From Valencia hispanica (taxonomy: Eukaryota > Chordata > Actinopteri > Cyprinodontiformes > Valenciidae), in NCBI GenBank assembly GCA_963556495.2, contig OY747721.1:28718849-28782848 (forward strand): a stretch of DNA of 64,000 bases, in the 5' to 3' direction. The translations under genes and the position numbers were made by a program. The notes below the pieces were generated by a model. The model saw nothing but the letters and a program-made list of their open reading frames with translations, had not been told where the DNA came from and ran no database searches. Of the stretch, positions 11,441 to 22,690 are shown piece after piece. The first letter of the stretch is position 1, and every line of letters starts with the position of its first letter.

Positions 11441-13110
11441 ATTTTACTGTAGGTCATGTATTTTATGCAGCTGTTTTTTTTTTCAATCGAATATGGAAAC
11501 TTGACTGTTTCAGAATTTAAAAAAAAATAACAAATACATTGTCACAAGGACTTACAATCCAGCATGCATATCATGTTTTGTCTATTAATATGCACTGTCC
11601 CAATCAAATGAATAGAATTTTTAATAATAATAATTAACAATAATAACAACAATAATAATAATAATTATTATATTTATTATTGTGGCCTTTAGGAGCTATC
11701 TGGTCTCTGTCTTCCTTCTCAGATTAAAGTTAATCTGTGGGTGAGGTTAAACTCCTTCAGGGCTGCTCTGTGTCAAAGATTCTGTTTGTGGTGTTAATTG
11801 AAAGCATCTCAAGTTGTAGTTCGGGTGAGTTGGGCTTCTGGTTTGAGATAATCAGAAACTAATCTTTGCTGTTTCAGCAGAGGAGTTTCAATTCGCGTCT
11901 TAAAATAATAACCTTCAGCAAGTACTGAAGTGGACTACAGATGAGGGTAAAGCATCCAGAAAGTAGTTTATTTCCTTGGACCAAAGGCCACGATTCTTGG
12001 CTCAAATTAGGCTTTCTCTACTTTCTAAATCCTAATGGTCCTCCAGATAGTGTGGTTGGTGAGAGAGAACCCTTGGTTTCCCTCCCTGTCCTGTTACTGA
12101 TTAGCAGTAGAGCATGCATGGACTGATAGATTCAAATGTTATTTTGCTGTCTAGACACATTGATAAAAACTCTCTGAGCTGACCTTCAGACAGACCACAG
12201 CTAATGAACTTTGAGCAAAATACCAACTCATAATTCTGTACCTAAAATGTTTCAAAAGACTGACGCCTGGATTGGATCTGAGGGACATTCCGTAAAGATA
12301 TTTCAGTGTATTAACTGAATAAGAGAGAAAAACCAAGATAAACCTCTCAGACACAGGACATGGGGGTATGACAACCTAAAACAATGAAGTGCACAGAAGT
12401 GTGGAAGAGAAAAGATTTTCCCATCCGAAGGTCACTAGCACAGAGGAGGAAAGAACAGTCAGAGGATGAGACAAATGGAGCTGGGCGAGGAGGTGACAGT
12501 ATGAGGTTAGGCCACTGAGCCGGGATGAGGAGTGACAGGGGAGTGAGGTAAACAGGGCCAGTGGAGGAGCAGCAGAAAGCAGGAGAAACATGGAGGAGCT
12601 GTCAGGGTGGAGCTGACTCACAGCAAGAAGGTCATTCCCTTCCGAGGAGGGCAGGAGAGGAGAGTGATGGATGGAGCCAGACGAGGAGGTGAGGAACAGG
12701 AGATCACGAAGAGGGACACGGCGGAGGCAACACTGTCATGTCAATTTGCCACTCGGACACAAGGGAGAAGGAGGAAGTGAGAATATGAGGGAGCAAAGAG
12801 GTGTTCAGGTTTGTGGTGAGGTAAGGAGAAGTGACAGAGAAGCAGAAGCAGACTTGAGAGAAGAAGTGAGAGATGTGACGCTGGACCTGCCAGATGAAGC
12901 GCTCACTGTCCAAACACCATGACATGAAGACAAAACAAAAACAAGATCAGCAAGAGGCAAGTTCGGACTCCACCAAACGTCCTCCCAGAGCAGTAGCCAT
13001 GACATGCAAAGAGGTTTAAAGCTTCGAATGCTGAAAACATTTTGGGTTGTTTCCTTTTTTAATATATCTTAACACAAAATTACTGAAGTCCTGAAAGGTA
13101 AGTAAAAATA
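11441..13110. other. No gene; AAT microsatellite and purine-rich tract
   Basis: An imperfect (AAT)n microsatellite lies at 11627-11690. From about 12400 to 12960 the plus strand is strongly purine-rich with repeated GAGGAGG-type words. The open frames there follow from this composition. Nothing else is recognised. Confidence 0.45.
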
Positions 13111-13147
13111 TAACTATTCACAATAAGTCAGGGATTAATGTTATTTA

Positions 13148-13549
13148 TATGGATGCACCGATATGACAATTTGGGCCGATACCGATGTCCGATATTAATC
13201 CCGCTGTTATGGCCGATAACCGATACGCACCGATATGGTATACGGTATATTTCCCTACACTTTCGACACCATGGAAAATCAACCACACCATCTACATCGC
13301 TTCTCTGCTTGAGTTAAACACTCCCACATTCTTGTGCCACATCACTATCGCTGTCACATGACCAAACAAACACCACATGGATAACACCCCCCCCCAAAAA
13401 ACCAGACAGAAACGTCTAAAAGATGGAAATAAATAAACATCGGTTGTTAATATCTGCCCTCTATTACTTATCGGACCGATGCCGATATGTTAAAAAACGC
13501 CTAACATCAGCCGATACCGATGTTGATGCCGATATATCGTGCATCCCTA
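13148..13549. mobile_element. hAT-type MITE with perfect 8-bp TSD
   Basis: The element is flanked by identical 8-bp direct repeats GTTATTTA at 13140-13147 and 13550-13557. Its termini are inverted: GGATGCACCGATAT at the left, and CGATATATCGTGCATCC at the right. The interior is rich in CCGATA words and codes for nothing. An 8-bp duplication is diagnostic of hAT transposition. It sits inside the 3' arm of the surrounding Tc1, so it is the younger insertion. Confidence 0.85.
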
Positions 13550-13699
13550 GTTATTTACATGAGTGCTATTCTTTTTAATTTGAATGAAAGAAGTATCCTT
13601 TGATATTATTAATAATGAATGAGAAGAAACACCATTTTTATTAGTGTAATGTCAGTAGCGGGTGTTTCCACCATTTGCCGCAATGCTAGCTTGACAGCA

Positions 13700-14158
13700 A
13701 CGTTACATGCTCCTCACTAGCCTCATGATGTTGTCCTGAGGCAATGCGTTCCACTCTTCCACAAGTGCTACACACAGTTCTGCAAGGTCACGTGGCGGTG
13801 GGGTACGATCATCCAGTCTCTGCTTCAGCTGGTCCCAAACGTACTCTATGGGGTTCAGGTCAGGGGGCATTGCTGGCCATACAATATGAGCCACTCAGAC
13901 TTCATGAAGTCGAGTGGTAACAGTTCTGGCACGATGTGGTGGAGCATTTTCATCCATGATCAGAAAGTTGGGGGTGTGCTGGCGGAATTAGAGGATTATG
14001 ATGGGTTCTGTGATATCTCTGAGGCAAGAATGTGCAGTGACTGAGCCATCTACAATAATTAAATCAGTTTTGCGTTGACTGGTGATGCCTGCCCAGACTT
14101 TTACATCTCCTCCACCAAAGCTAACCCTGGAGACCATGTTGACCTCGGTGTATCAAGG
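13700..14158 (-). pseudogene. Tc1 transposase, C-terminal half
   Basis: The minus strand reads [20 protein letters not shown] near 14130-14060, later PPDLNPIEYVWDQLKQRLDD and VEEWNALPQDNIMRLVRSM. These are the G-rich core, the motif holding the third catalytic acidic residue (the E of NPIE), and the usual C-terminal tail of a Tc1 DDE transposase. Frameshifts separate the blocks. The upstream half is displaced to 18833-19288. Confidence 0.75.
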
Positions 14159-14162
14159 TATA

Positions 14163-14279
14163 TGTGTGTGTGTGCGTGCGTGCGTGTGCGTGCGTGCGCG
14201 CGTGCGTGCGTGCGTGCTTGCTCGAGTGTGAGTGAGTGAGTGAGTGAGTGAGTGAGTGAGTGAGTGAGTGAGTGAGTGA
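14163..14279. repeat. Compound microsatellite (TG)n-(CGTG)n-(GAGT)n
   Basis: There are TG and CGTG units at about 14163-14218, then about a dozen GAGT units to 14279. The minus-strand frame of repeated Thr-His-Ser-Leu is a by-product of the GAGT repeat. Confidence 0.95.
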
Positions 14280-14813
14280 TTTTGAACTCCTGGCAAGATG
14301 GCAGAGAGCAGTAGCATAGCTTTGTGGAAGTACGGACATTATTTTAATTTTGTCAACAGAAAAGAAAAGAATATAACGGTAAAATGCACACTGCGTTGGG
14401 GAAAAGTTTCTGTCAACTGCAAAAAATTCCACTTCAAATTTAGAACATCTTGTATCCAAACACCACTCTATCAGGCTACCCGGGCTGGATAAATGTTTTT
14501 GATTCATATGTTCTATGATCAAAAAAATAATTAATAAAACGCTATGTGGAATAGCCTATTGCTGGCTGTCTTTCCTGTTGTTATCCTGCAGAGTTAATTT
14601 AGTTGGATGACTGACATTATTCATTGTCACGACTTCTTGGTGCGTGTAAAGGAGGCTGTGTCTGTCAATTAAGTTGCAGCATGTGCGAGGTGCTGCGAAC
14701 TGGCTTTTAATTCTTGGTAATGCATAAGTACTGCAACGCGTAACTTTTTTGAATGGATAACGCTACAACATAACGGATTACTTTTAATTGAACTAAAGTA
14801 ACTATATCCAACA
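14280..14813 (+). pseudogene. hAT element fragment with BED-finger start
   Basis: The reading frame at 14298-14489 starts MAESSSIALWKYGHYFNF and continues VNRKEKNITVKCTLRWGK, matching the N-terminal BED-type zinc finger of a fish hAT transposase. The second zinc cysteine region reads TLRWG, so the finger is probably broken. The remaining sequence to about 14813 (AAGTACTGCAACGCGTAAC, AACGCTACAAC) resembles terminal DNA of the same kind of element. No catalytic domain is present. Confidence 0.6.
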
Positions 14814-14814
14814 C

Positions 14815-14858
<44 letters not shown>
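14814..14858. repeat. (TG)n(TA)n microsatellite
   Basis: A short TG run passes into about 18 TA units. Confidence 0.95.
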
Positions 14859-14861
<3 letters not shown>

Positions 14862-15866
14862 AGAGATGAGGTCTTGATTTCTTTTTTATTTCTTGTTTTT
14901 TTACTTTCCTTCTTTCTTTCTCCAATGTCCTACTGCGGATAAGACCATACCATTCAACATTGCTTCATCACGACAAAGCCTCAACAAGCACAGAAGAACA
15001 GATGTTGTTTGTTTGATTCTGATACAGATAACCATAAATGATCATTAGTTTGTTCGTCACAGCGAGTTTCGTCAGCGGCTCACTCTAAGCAGGGTATTTG
15101 CTTCAACGTCAGCCAGGAGGGGGAATCTCCATCCACATTTATCCACACTATTACCAAACTTCTCTAAATTAAACCCAGCATGCACCCCACTCGCCCTTTT
15201 CCCCTTCTCCATAACAAAACCTCTCACAATCACCTCCTCTTCCTCACTGATTAAACTCCCATTTGATTCGGATAATTAGTCCCCTCCCCTGTTGGATTTA
15301 AACTCAGAATTATCAAGATGCATTGTAGGGGATCCGTGGAAGCCAACAAGAGCCAAGGGAGTTGATGCTTGCCAGGAAAGAAGTATAATGGAGGAATTGA
15401 CATGAAACAAAATTGAAGTTTCTAATAACTTGTTAAAATGTTTCACTTTAGATAAAAGACAGCTGTTTTTCATAAAACTCTGAGTCAATCAGGGAGCTGT
15501 TAGCAGCAAATCTGGCTGAAAATTGGATCCAAACCAGGCATCAAACAGTTCAGATCATCACAGTGTAACCAGGTTAGAGACTAGACCTTTCAAAGATGGA
15601 TTTAAAATCCAAGAATGGGAACCGCAAGATAATCCAAGATTAATTAAAACTGAATTCCTGTAAGAAATGTAGATAGCAGCTGCCACATTGTGCATTCGTC
15701 CCTACACCATAATATATATTTCTTATAGGCTGAGGCCCAAAATATATCAGTTATGGTCTTTAAAGCTTATTTTTAATTAGAAATTGACCTTTAATTTTTT
15801 TTAAGTATTTGTTGACCTTTCAAAATAAAATTCAGTTTTTCAGACAGTTTTTGTCCATTAAGGAAT
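14859..15866. other. No recognised gene
   Basis: This is AT-rich sequence between the hAT remnant and the Harbinger block. The missing left terminus and first exon of the Harbinger element may lie here, but I could not identify them. Confidence 0.35.
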
Positions 15867-15929
15867 GTGGATTCTACCTCTTCAGTGATAAAGTTTGAAA
15901 ATGTTGGGGCTTTTATTCTAAAAATATGT

Positions 15930-16970
15930 GTGAGATATTACCCAACACGGAATGAAAAAGTGTTCCAGGAGGTCGCCCAGCTGATGGCCGCCCATGGCTA
16001 CCAGAGAACATCACAGCAGTGTCGTGACAAGCTGAAGAAGCTAAAAAGTGATTACCGGCAAGTAAGGGACCACAACAAACGGAATGGGTCAGACAGAAAG
16101 ACTTGGAAGTGGTTCGACCTAATGGACGGCATTTACGGTCACCGCCCGGTTAACCAGGGAAAGGAGACTGGCTTGGACACGGCTGTGTCTTTGTTGGAGG
16201 CAATGGAAGATGGTAAGTGTTGCATATCCCCCATACGTATCAGCTTCTATCTTAGAATATCTTAAAAATACATGTTTTATATTGTAGCAAATATATATGC
16301 AGTCTTTAACTTGTGTAAACATTACATCGGTGTTTCATGTAAGAGTTCGCAAACAACGCTAGCAAAGCTAACAAAGAAAGCTAGAAAACAGTGCTATCTG
16401 TGTGGTGTTTACGTGCATGTGTTGTGTATCTTCACAAAAAAATTTTTCCCCTCAAGACTCGGTTCGTTCTTGTGATGAGTGTTCGGTTGCTGCCTTCAGT
16501 GAAGACTCTCGAATCCCGATGGCTTCAGAACCAGCACCGACGCCGACACCTACAGTTGAGGCAATGTCTGCTTGAAGCAGTCCACGTCCTCACGCCGGTA
16601 AGAGTCACATCAGACAGCTGCGTCCAAAAGTATTTCTTTAATATATTCTGTGATTTTAATTTACACTTTCCTTCATTTTTGTTAAGGTAAGAGAAAAAGG
16701 AGCCTTGCTCATGACCACACAACTGTCCTGCGTGAGATGCAGGCATCTGATGAAGAGAGGCAGAAGAAGTACCGGCCCCAGCGTGATCTCCACTTCCAGG
16801 CGTTGATGGAGGATTCACTCAAAGCAAGGCACCAAGAAATGGCCATGAGAAGGGAAGAGGCTACACAGACTGCTGCCTTCAATCAAGCCCTGCTTGGAGT
16901 GCTAGGCCAGATGGTGCAGGCAATGGCGGCCGGAAAACAGCTCACCCACCTAAGTAGTGACTGGAGCCAG
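15930..16970 (+). pseudogene. Myb/SANT-like Harbinger accessory protein, spliced
   Basis: Exon A (about 15940-16210) reads TRNEKVFQEVAQLMAAHGYQ and CRDKLKKLKSDYRQVRDHN, a trihelix Myb/SANT-like DNA-binding domain. The N-terminal helix expected before TRNEKV is absent or in an undetected exon. A GT donor at 16212 (GATG|GTAAGT) leads to exon B (about 16455-16596), rich in Pro/Thr (EPAPTPTPTVEA) with one in-frame TGA near 16575. A second intron follows, and exon C starts about 16687: GKRKRSLAHDHTTVLREMQ then a charged coiled-coil-like stretch to MVQAMAAGKQ. Splice phases agree across both introns. The internal stop makes the copy defective. Confidence 0.7.
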
Positions 16971-17199
16971 CAGCCTGGACTTTACACTGCAGACACAGTT
17001 TGTAGTGTAGTTATTTGCACTACATTCGCCTTTGGCTGCAATTTGCACTCGTTTGTTTTTGTATATAGTTTTGAACAATTTTCACTCGTTTCCCTTTTTG
17101 TATATAGTTTGAACATTTTGCACTCTTGTTTATGTTTTGTATATAGTTTAAACATTTTTTTACTGCATGTCATTGTATAGAGTTTGAAGTGTTTTTAAT

Positions 17200-17420
17200 A
17201 GAGAGCTTGGTTTTACTAAAAAATGAGTCATAATTACATTCCACACCTATGGGATTTAATAAATTCTCCACTATGGTTACAAAGGGGATGGAGATTAATC
17301 CGAGACTTTCCATGGGAAGTGAAGCTGGGGAATTTTGTAAATATTAATTTGGAAACTTTCCACTGGAATTATGGGAATTAAAGGAACTCAACTGTGCTTG
17401 CATTACATCTGGTTGTAGCC
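17200..17420. repeat. Short repeat, TTTCCA/GGGAATT-rich
   Basis: Words such as GACTTTCCATGGGAAG, GGAAACTTTCCACTGGAATT and ATGGGAATTAA recur, as in a dispersed fish repeat with many TTTCC/GGGAA units. It lies in the spacer between the two convergent Harbinger genes. Confidence 0.4.
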
Positions 17421-17520
17421 AATGTTATGCTAAAATACATTTTCCTCAGCTATATTCAAATTCCTCAGCTATATTCAATTTCCCCGTTAAGGAAATAAAC
17501 TCAGTTTTGTACATTGCTGG

Positions 17521-18635
17521 TTAATTCCCATCTATTGCTGTGTTTAATTCACACATATTGCTGTTAATTCTTAACAAGTAATGGGTCAGAAGACAAAGAA
17601 TACAGATCACATGAGCTTTATTGAGGAGCCAATTCTGCAAGGGGTATGCCAAGTCTCCTAAGATGTAGTAGCCAACATTAACCCCTCCTATGTTCCTGGT
17701 GTGAGCTGGAAAGTGGTTTCCCCGGGTAGCAAGTTCCCACAGTGTGGACAGTCTCAGGACCCTAGCATCATGCAGGCTCCCTGCCATTCCAGCAAAAACA
17801 TTCCGGAACAGGCCTTTTCCATCAACAACACCTTGCAGGATGATTGAGTGCCAGCCTTTGCAATTAAAATAATCACAGTGATTGTCTTGTGGCGCTATCA
17901 ACTGCTCCAACACAGCGTGGGAGGCCACATCTGTTCTCATAATATGCAGCAATTTCAGCAAACTTCTCCTGGCTTGGAAACCTGATTTGCTCTGGCACCA
18001 ATAATGCCTCTGCCGCATCCATAAGTCCTGCATGCATCGTCACACAGATGTAATGCTGATTCCAAAAAGATGTCTAATGGATCGATACTTGGTGCCAGTA
18101 GCAAGCTTCCAAAGTGCAATTGCCACTCTCTTGTTTAAGGGCACACATCTGTGGAAGTTCGTGTCCTTCCGTTCCATCGCTGGACGCAGTTTGTTGCACA
18201 GGTGGTCGAATGTTTCTGCGGACATCCTGAAGTTTTCAACCCACTGTGTGTCCGTGAAACCGGGAACAATCACGTCCCACCATTCGGAGGTTCGGTTGAC
18301 CGCCCAAACCAACGGTACACGGCGTTTTGAGATGGCCGCCTAAAACGCACACAATCACACAGTATTTTAGTACTCAACATCGATTTACAACATTGTAACA
18401 ATATACTGGACAAAAATGGTCAACTCAAGCGTTAGCTTACCTTAACACGTCGCCTCTTTGTTGCTCGTAGTCCTTCGTCTTCTGCTTGATATTCCTGTAG
18501 GGCTTCCAAAACGTTCCTTTTCTTTTCATGAGTGTTTCGCCTTGCCTCTTCTAAACGTTTCTGTCTTTTGGCGTTTTCAGTGACCCACAGAGCAAACAAC
18601 AGCAGTAACACCTCCATATCATCCAACACCTCCAT
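17521..18635 (-). pseudogene. PIF/Harbinger DDE transposase, frameshifted
   Basis: Exon 1 (18635-18442, minus) encodes a short charged region ending KRRRVK, with a GT donor. After a ~100-bp intron, exon 2 begins near 18341 and reads FTDTQWVENFRMSAETFDHL and KRVAIALWKLATG, then RSIRHLFGIS, the helical N-terminal part shared with HARBI1. Further on come DNHCDYFNCKGWHSIILQGV, FAGMAGSLHDARVLRLSTLW and NVGYYILGDLAYPLQNWLL, the catalytic core holding the second Asp (GD.AYPL). The stretch with the first catalytic Asp (AVDGTH-like) has a small deletion and frame change near 17890-17910. Another frameshift lies near 18040. Not functional. Confidence 0.8.
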
Positions 18636-18832
18636 TGTTGTTTACTGACCACGACGTGGCTGTATATAAATGTCGCTTAAAAACGACGTCACGGCAGTGT
18701 TGCCACGCCAACGCCACCCACTTCCAGGTCGTAACGACTTTACCCTTCTGTATGGAAACAAATCCGTCCTGGTGGTCCAAAGCTTGTAGTGCCGTACCGT
18801 GTCGTACCGTGCTGCAATGGAAAAGTGCGTCA

Positions 18833-19288
18833 GTGAACAGGACGGTAGACCACTGCTGCATTGTCCAGGCCACATGGTCTTGTAGCCAGTGCAAACGTTC
18901 ACGGCGGTGTCTTGGTGTCAGTGGAGTCACCTGCAATGGTCGTCTGGCATTCAAGCCAAAGCGGTGGAGTCTGTTGTGAACAGTTTTCTGGAAACACTAG
19001 TAACCCTCACATCTCGTAAACGGGCCTGCAGCTGTGTGGCAGTTGCATGAAAATGTCTGAGTGTAAGGTCGTCAGGTACTGGTCATCATTGCGGTCTGTC
19101 ACTCATAGGACTCCACTCCCGGGTCTGTCACGAAGTCTGCCAGTAGTTCTGTGTCTTGATGGAAGTCTGCTGATGACACTTTGAGGCACACCAAGTTCAC
19201 ATACAACAGCTGACTGCCTGCCACCGACCCGAAGGTACGCTATGGCTAGGTGGCGCTGCTGGTCCGTTAAGTGACGTTGTGTGTTCAT
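18833..19288 (-). pseudogene. Tc1 transposase, N-terminal half
   Basis: The minus strand starts MNTQRHLTDQQRHLAIAYLR at 19288 and continues with a paired-like helix-turn-helix (VVCELGVPQSVISRLPSRHR), then RLRDRPGSGVL, the GRPR-like linker. A frame change follows. The second block (18979-18835) reads RRPLQVTPLTPRHRRERLHW and QQWSTVLFTD, ending exactly at the first catalytic Asp, where Harbinger DNA begins. The continuation is at 14158-13700. Confidence 0.75.
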
Positions 19289-19387
19289 GGCTGTTTGAAG
19301 GATGAAGTTGGAATGACTTACTGACAATACCAGCTTTTTAAACCCACAGAAGTATCTCACAATATCCCTAACTTATTGTGAGTAGTG

Positions 19388-19859
19388 TATAAACAAATTT
19401 AAAAATTCTTCCTCATACATGCTTCAGTAATTAACTGGTCAGTGAAATGAGCCTGGCGTTTTCACCGCGGTTGCCTCTTTATGCATCACTCAAATTCACT
19501 GAAATGGATAGTGCCTCTTGTGGAACAAGCAGATTTCACACCTACTTCCAGGGGGAGCATAATAACATCATGTGCGTTCATGCTGAAGTGTAGCGTTCGC
19601 TATCTCCATAATAAAGAGAATAAGAAGATAAATATCTGACACTATAGTAAGATTTCTAACCTCAGTTTTAGTCATGCCTTCAAATCTGTCAATTGTCCAG
19701 GACAGGACTGACTCAGCTGTTATTTCTGATCGTTCGTGCTCGTACATCCTGCGCGCCTCAGGTACCAGCTTTCCATTGAGGCTGTAGTTACGCGTTTGGC
19801 CTGCGGGGGCAATTGCGAGTACAAAACTGTCAAACTCTACACAGCCCCTATAAATTACA
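19388..19859. other. No recognised gene; one 109-aa antisense ORF
   Basis: A minus-strand frame (19568-19897) gives 109 residues, including SWTIDRFEGMTKTEVRNLTI. I do not recognise it and see no promoter, splice or domain signal that supports a gene. Confidence 0.3.
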
Positions 19860-20245
19860 ACTAGAAAAGCACAAAGACCTCCACCAGGGCTATTCATCCC
19901 CCCATGCCCATGTTGTTAATTAATTCTAACTTTAGGTATTTTTCCAATAAAATGTCTGTTATTGAGACGCATAGCTGCGCTCTTCCAGCAGAGAGTGGAG
20001 TTTTGGAGCTTTTGCATGAGTGAAGCTGCTTGTGAGCTCTTTGACCTGGGATAGGAGTGGCGCTTAGCACTGCTGGTTGGATATGCGTTTCCTGTCAGGT
20101 CAACCCCAAAATTTTATCTGTTTTTTCTGGTCCCACTGCGGACATTTCCTAAAACTTTCACAGAAATCCGTCCATAAACTTTTGAGTTATCTTGCTGAAA
20201 GACAGACAGGCACAAGAAATTACCTCCTGGCAGAGGTAATAAAAG
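19860..20245. repeat. Dispersed repeat with inverted GACCTCC/GGAGGT ends
   Basis: The left edge reads AAAGACCTCCACCAGGGC and the right edge TTACCTCCTGGCAGAGGTAA. Between them are TCCGTCCATAAACTTTTGAG and GTTATCTTGCTGAAAGACAG, common phrases in a fish non-autonomous repeat. The related segment at 9361 shares the left-end motif. Confidence 0.4.
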
Positions 20246-22117
20246 AAAATCTTCAGTATACTATCATTCTGTGTAAAAATCTCATGTTACAACATGAAAA
20301 CGTGCGGCTTATATTCAGGTGTGCCTTATATATGAACAAAATCTATTTATTTATTCAGGTGCGCTAAATAGTCTGAAAACTACAGTAATAGGTATTTGCA
20401 ACGTCCAATATAAAGACTAATCTTACAGACTAATCTCAGCAAAATTATCATAGTTTTCTTAATTCTGTCCTTTCTATATTATATTTTTACCTTTGCTTGA
20501 ATCTGTTACTTTGCTCCTGTTACATCTAAATATCCCCAGTGTGCTGAAAATAAGGCAATTTCTTTTCTAATCTAACAACTAATTGGTACAGGTTCACTAA
20601 CACGTCTACTGGAGCGCATCAGTAGACCAGTTGAGTATTGTTGCATTATTTTTTTGGAATGATATCCGGGCATGAGTTGTAAATGTTTCCATTAGATTTT
20701 ATAGATTTTCTCTGGTTTTTAAAAGCAATAATGTGAATTTGAGATGAAACCCCTGCTGACAAGTGGTTCTTATGTGCTAAAGGTGGCTTAACATAGCTAT
20801 ACACATGTAACAGTTCATCCAAGGACTTTAAACCAACAGTGCTGAATGAACACTGGGTATTTGAAGCACTTCATGAACCTAACAACACTTTCCTAAATAG
20901 TTTTCTGGTAAGAAGGTTTCTGTTTAGCTGCTGAGTGGCTCCGTCAGCAGTGTTTTATTCACTAATCTACTGAAAACCTCTGCGCTGGGCCACTGGTGTG
21001 AGAATGATTTCAAAAGCTGCAACTGAAAAGTATGGTCCTATAACAAGGATCTGCAACATATTCCTCCTTACAGGGAACAAAGTACAGTCTGAATAGTTAT
21101 TCTTTTTTTTTTCTATTGTGCGGAGTAAATGAAATCTTTCAAGCAGACAGTCAGCCTACCTTTAAAGCTCCTCTTCAGCACTTTGAGGTGATGCAACTGT
21201 GATAGCAGACATCAGGTCAGCATTGGACAAACAGATGATCTCATGCTTCATTGTGTATTCATTGGAAACAAGGAAAGAAATATCATGTTGTTGCTTTGGT
21301 AGAAATATGTCAACTATCAATAAAACCACTCTGATTACAGTTCTTCCTACATTGGTTTCTCTTTGCCCACTTTACTGTTACCCTAAAACATCCAACATTC
21401 TTTGGAAAACATAAATTGACCTGATTGAAGTGATTAACTTTGCTGGAAAATCCATATCCGTAGCGATTTCTGGTGTACTTACGCCATACTCAAGATGTTT
21501 TCTTGGAGTTTTCATCTTGTTGATCTTGACATCGCCACCTATTGTCAAAACTCTTCTATTACAGCATTCCTGTTGATAATGCCACAAAATGCCTGGATAA
21601 AAGTATTTTTACAAAACAACAAAAAAATGTTCTGTAGAAAGTTCCCTCCTTATTAGTAGAAATGTAGGTAGGGCCTAAGTGCCATAAAAGGTGATGGTAA
21701 TTTTAGATGTTAACAAGTTCACACATTCAAGGCAAGGCTATTTTATTTGTATAGCATTCAATAAAGATTGAATTTTAAAAACAAATATTAAAAAAATGTA
21801 AAATTTTGGATAAGTGGTGATCATACTTAACTGATTTGTGTGGACTAATCATACTAACGCTACAGTTTATCTCTATTAGTCAACGTTGTTCCTCTTCATG
21901 CAAAATGAGCTCTTCAGAGAGATCTAGTAGCAACACTAAATAACTACATAATCTTTTAAAATTTTGTAAACACAGATCCTTTGTCTCTGATTTCCATCTA
22001 TTGACCCGGCAGCCCTGTTGGGACATTTGTCTATGTCTCTGAGGAGGCTGAAGAATAATGGCAACCAAACAGTTTTCCTCTTCAGTTCGCAGACCTAAAA
22101 AATCCCAGCTTTTACAC
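20246..22117. other. No gene; short repeat pieces
   Basis: At 20296-20395 GTGCGGCTTATATTCAGGTG and GGTGCGCTAAATAGTC mark a common dispersed repeat. At 21730-21770 a GGCAAGGC...TTTATTTGTATAGCA phrase marks the tail of a fish retroposon. The rest shows nothing I recognise. Confidence 0.4.
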
Positions 22118-22372
22118 ACAGTGGGCCAAAAAAGTATTTAGCAGCTTGGTGAGAAAATATCAACTATTGTAGCAATTATTAAAAAATGGAATAAATGGTA
22201 ATCTCCCTCAACCTGGGGCGTCATGCAAGATCTCACCTCATGGGGTACATGCAATCTTGAGAACTGTGAGGTAACAGCCCAGAACTACATGGTGGGAACT
22301 GGTCAATGTCCTGAAGAGAGCTGGGACCACAGTAACAAAGGTAACTCTTAGCAACACTTTTAAAACGGCCAG
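22118..22372 (+). mobile_element. Tc1-like deletion derivative
   Basis: The left end, ACAGTGGGCCAAAAAAGTAT, is the terminal repeat of a well-known fish Tc1 type. After about 25 bases the sequence jumps into transposase coding (TIVAIIKKWNKW, later PGASCKISPHG-like and a WDHSNKG segment) homologous to the copy at 40168 onward. The N-terminal coding region and the 3' part are missing. Confidence 0.65.
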
Positions 22373-22488
22373 TTTATTTCTATTTATTGCGTTTGTGTGC
22401 CCTCCAGCGGTTTATTTAGTTCAGGCATGTTTGTGGACATCTAAAGTAACCTCTCTAGGACCCTGTAAGTAATAACAAAATAACAGTC

Positions 22489-22690
22489 CAAGTTTCAGTT
22501 ATTTCTCCTAAAAAATCATCAGAAAGTTGTCTGTGTGTGCATTCGCAAAAAACACATGACAAATTAAAACTGATGAAACTTACAACTGACTGATTTTTAT
22601 GCTACATATGGACCAATATTATGTTCTAACAGACATACTACAGCGTTCATCAACCTAAAGTCATTCATATAACCAGCTAGTGTTTTTTCA
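22489..22690 (+). repeat. BEL 5' LTR remnant
   Basis: About 200 bases match 30241-30576 once the insert there is ignored, for example CATCAGAAAGTTGTCTGTG, ATTAAAACTGATGAAAC and CCAGCTAGTGTTTTTTCA. It ends in CA, and is followed at 22691 by TAGTCCTTCAAGCCGGA, which is positioned like a primer-binding site. The 5' boundary is unclear, and upstream LTR sequence may extend further left. Confidence 0.7.

Larger units (their letters stand above)
15867..18832. mobile_element. PIF/Harbinger element with two convergent genes
   Basis: Harbinger elements usually encode a DDE transposase and a separate Myb/SANT-like partner that helps nuclear entry and DNA binding. Here the partner gene runs rightward (about 15930-16970) and the transposase gene leftward (18635-17521), tail to tail. 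The right end lies near 18832, where Tc1 coding resumes. Bases 18636-18832 form a GC-rich terminal region with CGGTACGACACGGTACGG words. I could not find the matching left terminus, so the left boundary is only a bound. Confidence 0.65.
13111..19387 (-). mobile_element. Tc1-like transposon split by nested insertions
   Basis: The two ends carry related inverted sequences. The right end (about 19360-19387, read inward on the minus strand) is CACTACTCACAATAAG, and the left end (13112 onward) is AACTATTCACAATAAG. Between them, transposase N-terminal coding lies at 18833-19288 and C-terminal coding at about 13700-14158, both on the minus strand and in the right order. So this is one Tc1 copy of roughly 1.5 kb, expanded to 6.3 kb by a 402-bp hAT MITE in the 3' arm and about 4.7 kb of inserted DNA in the middle of the gene. 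Confidence 0.65.

Noticed and set aside
12376..13005. Several ORFs on both strands around 12.4-13.0 kb
   Set aside because: They overlap each other in a purine-rich tract with biased composition and show no domain.
14121..14522. 133-aa minus-strand ORF with repeated Thr-His-Ser-Leu
   Set aside because: It is produced by the (GAGT)n microsatellite.
19568..19897. 109-aa minus-strand ORF as a host exon
   Set aside because: No recognised domain, no splice support and no neighbouring exons; chance or old repeat is more likely.
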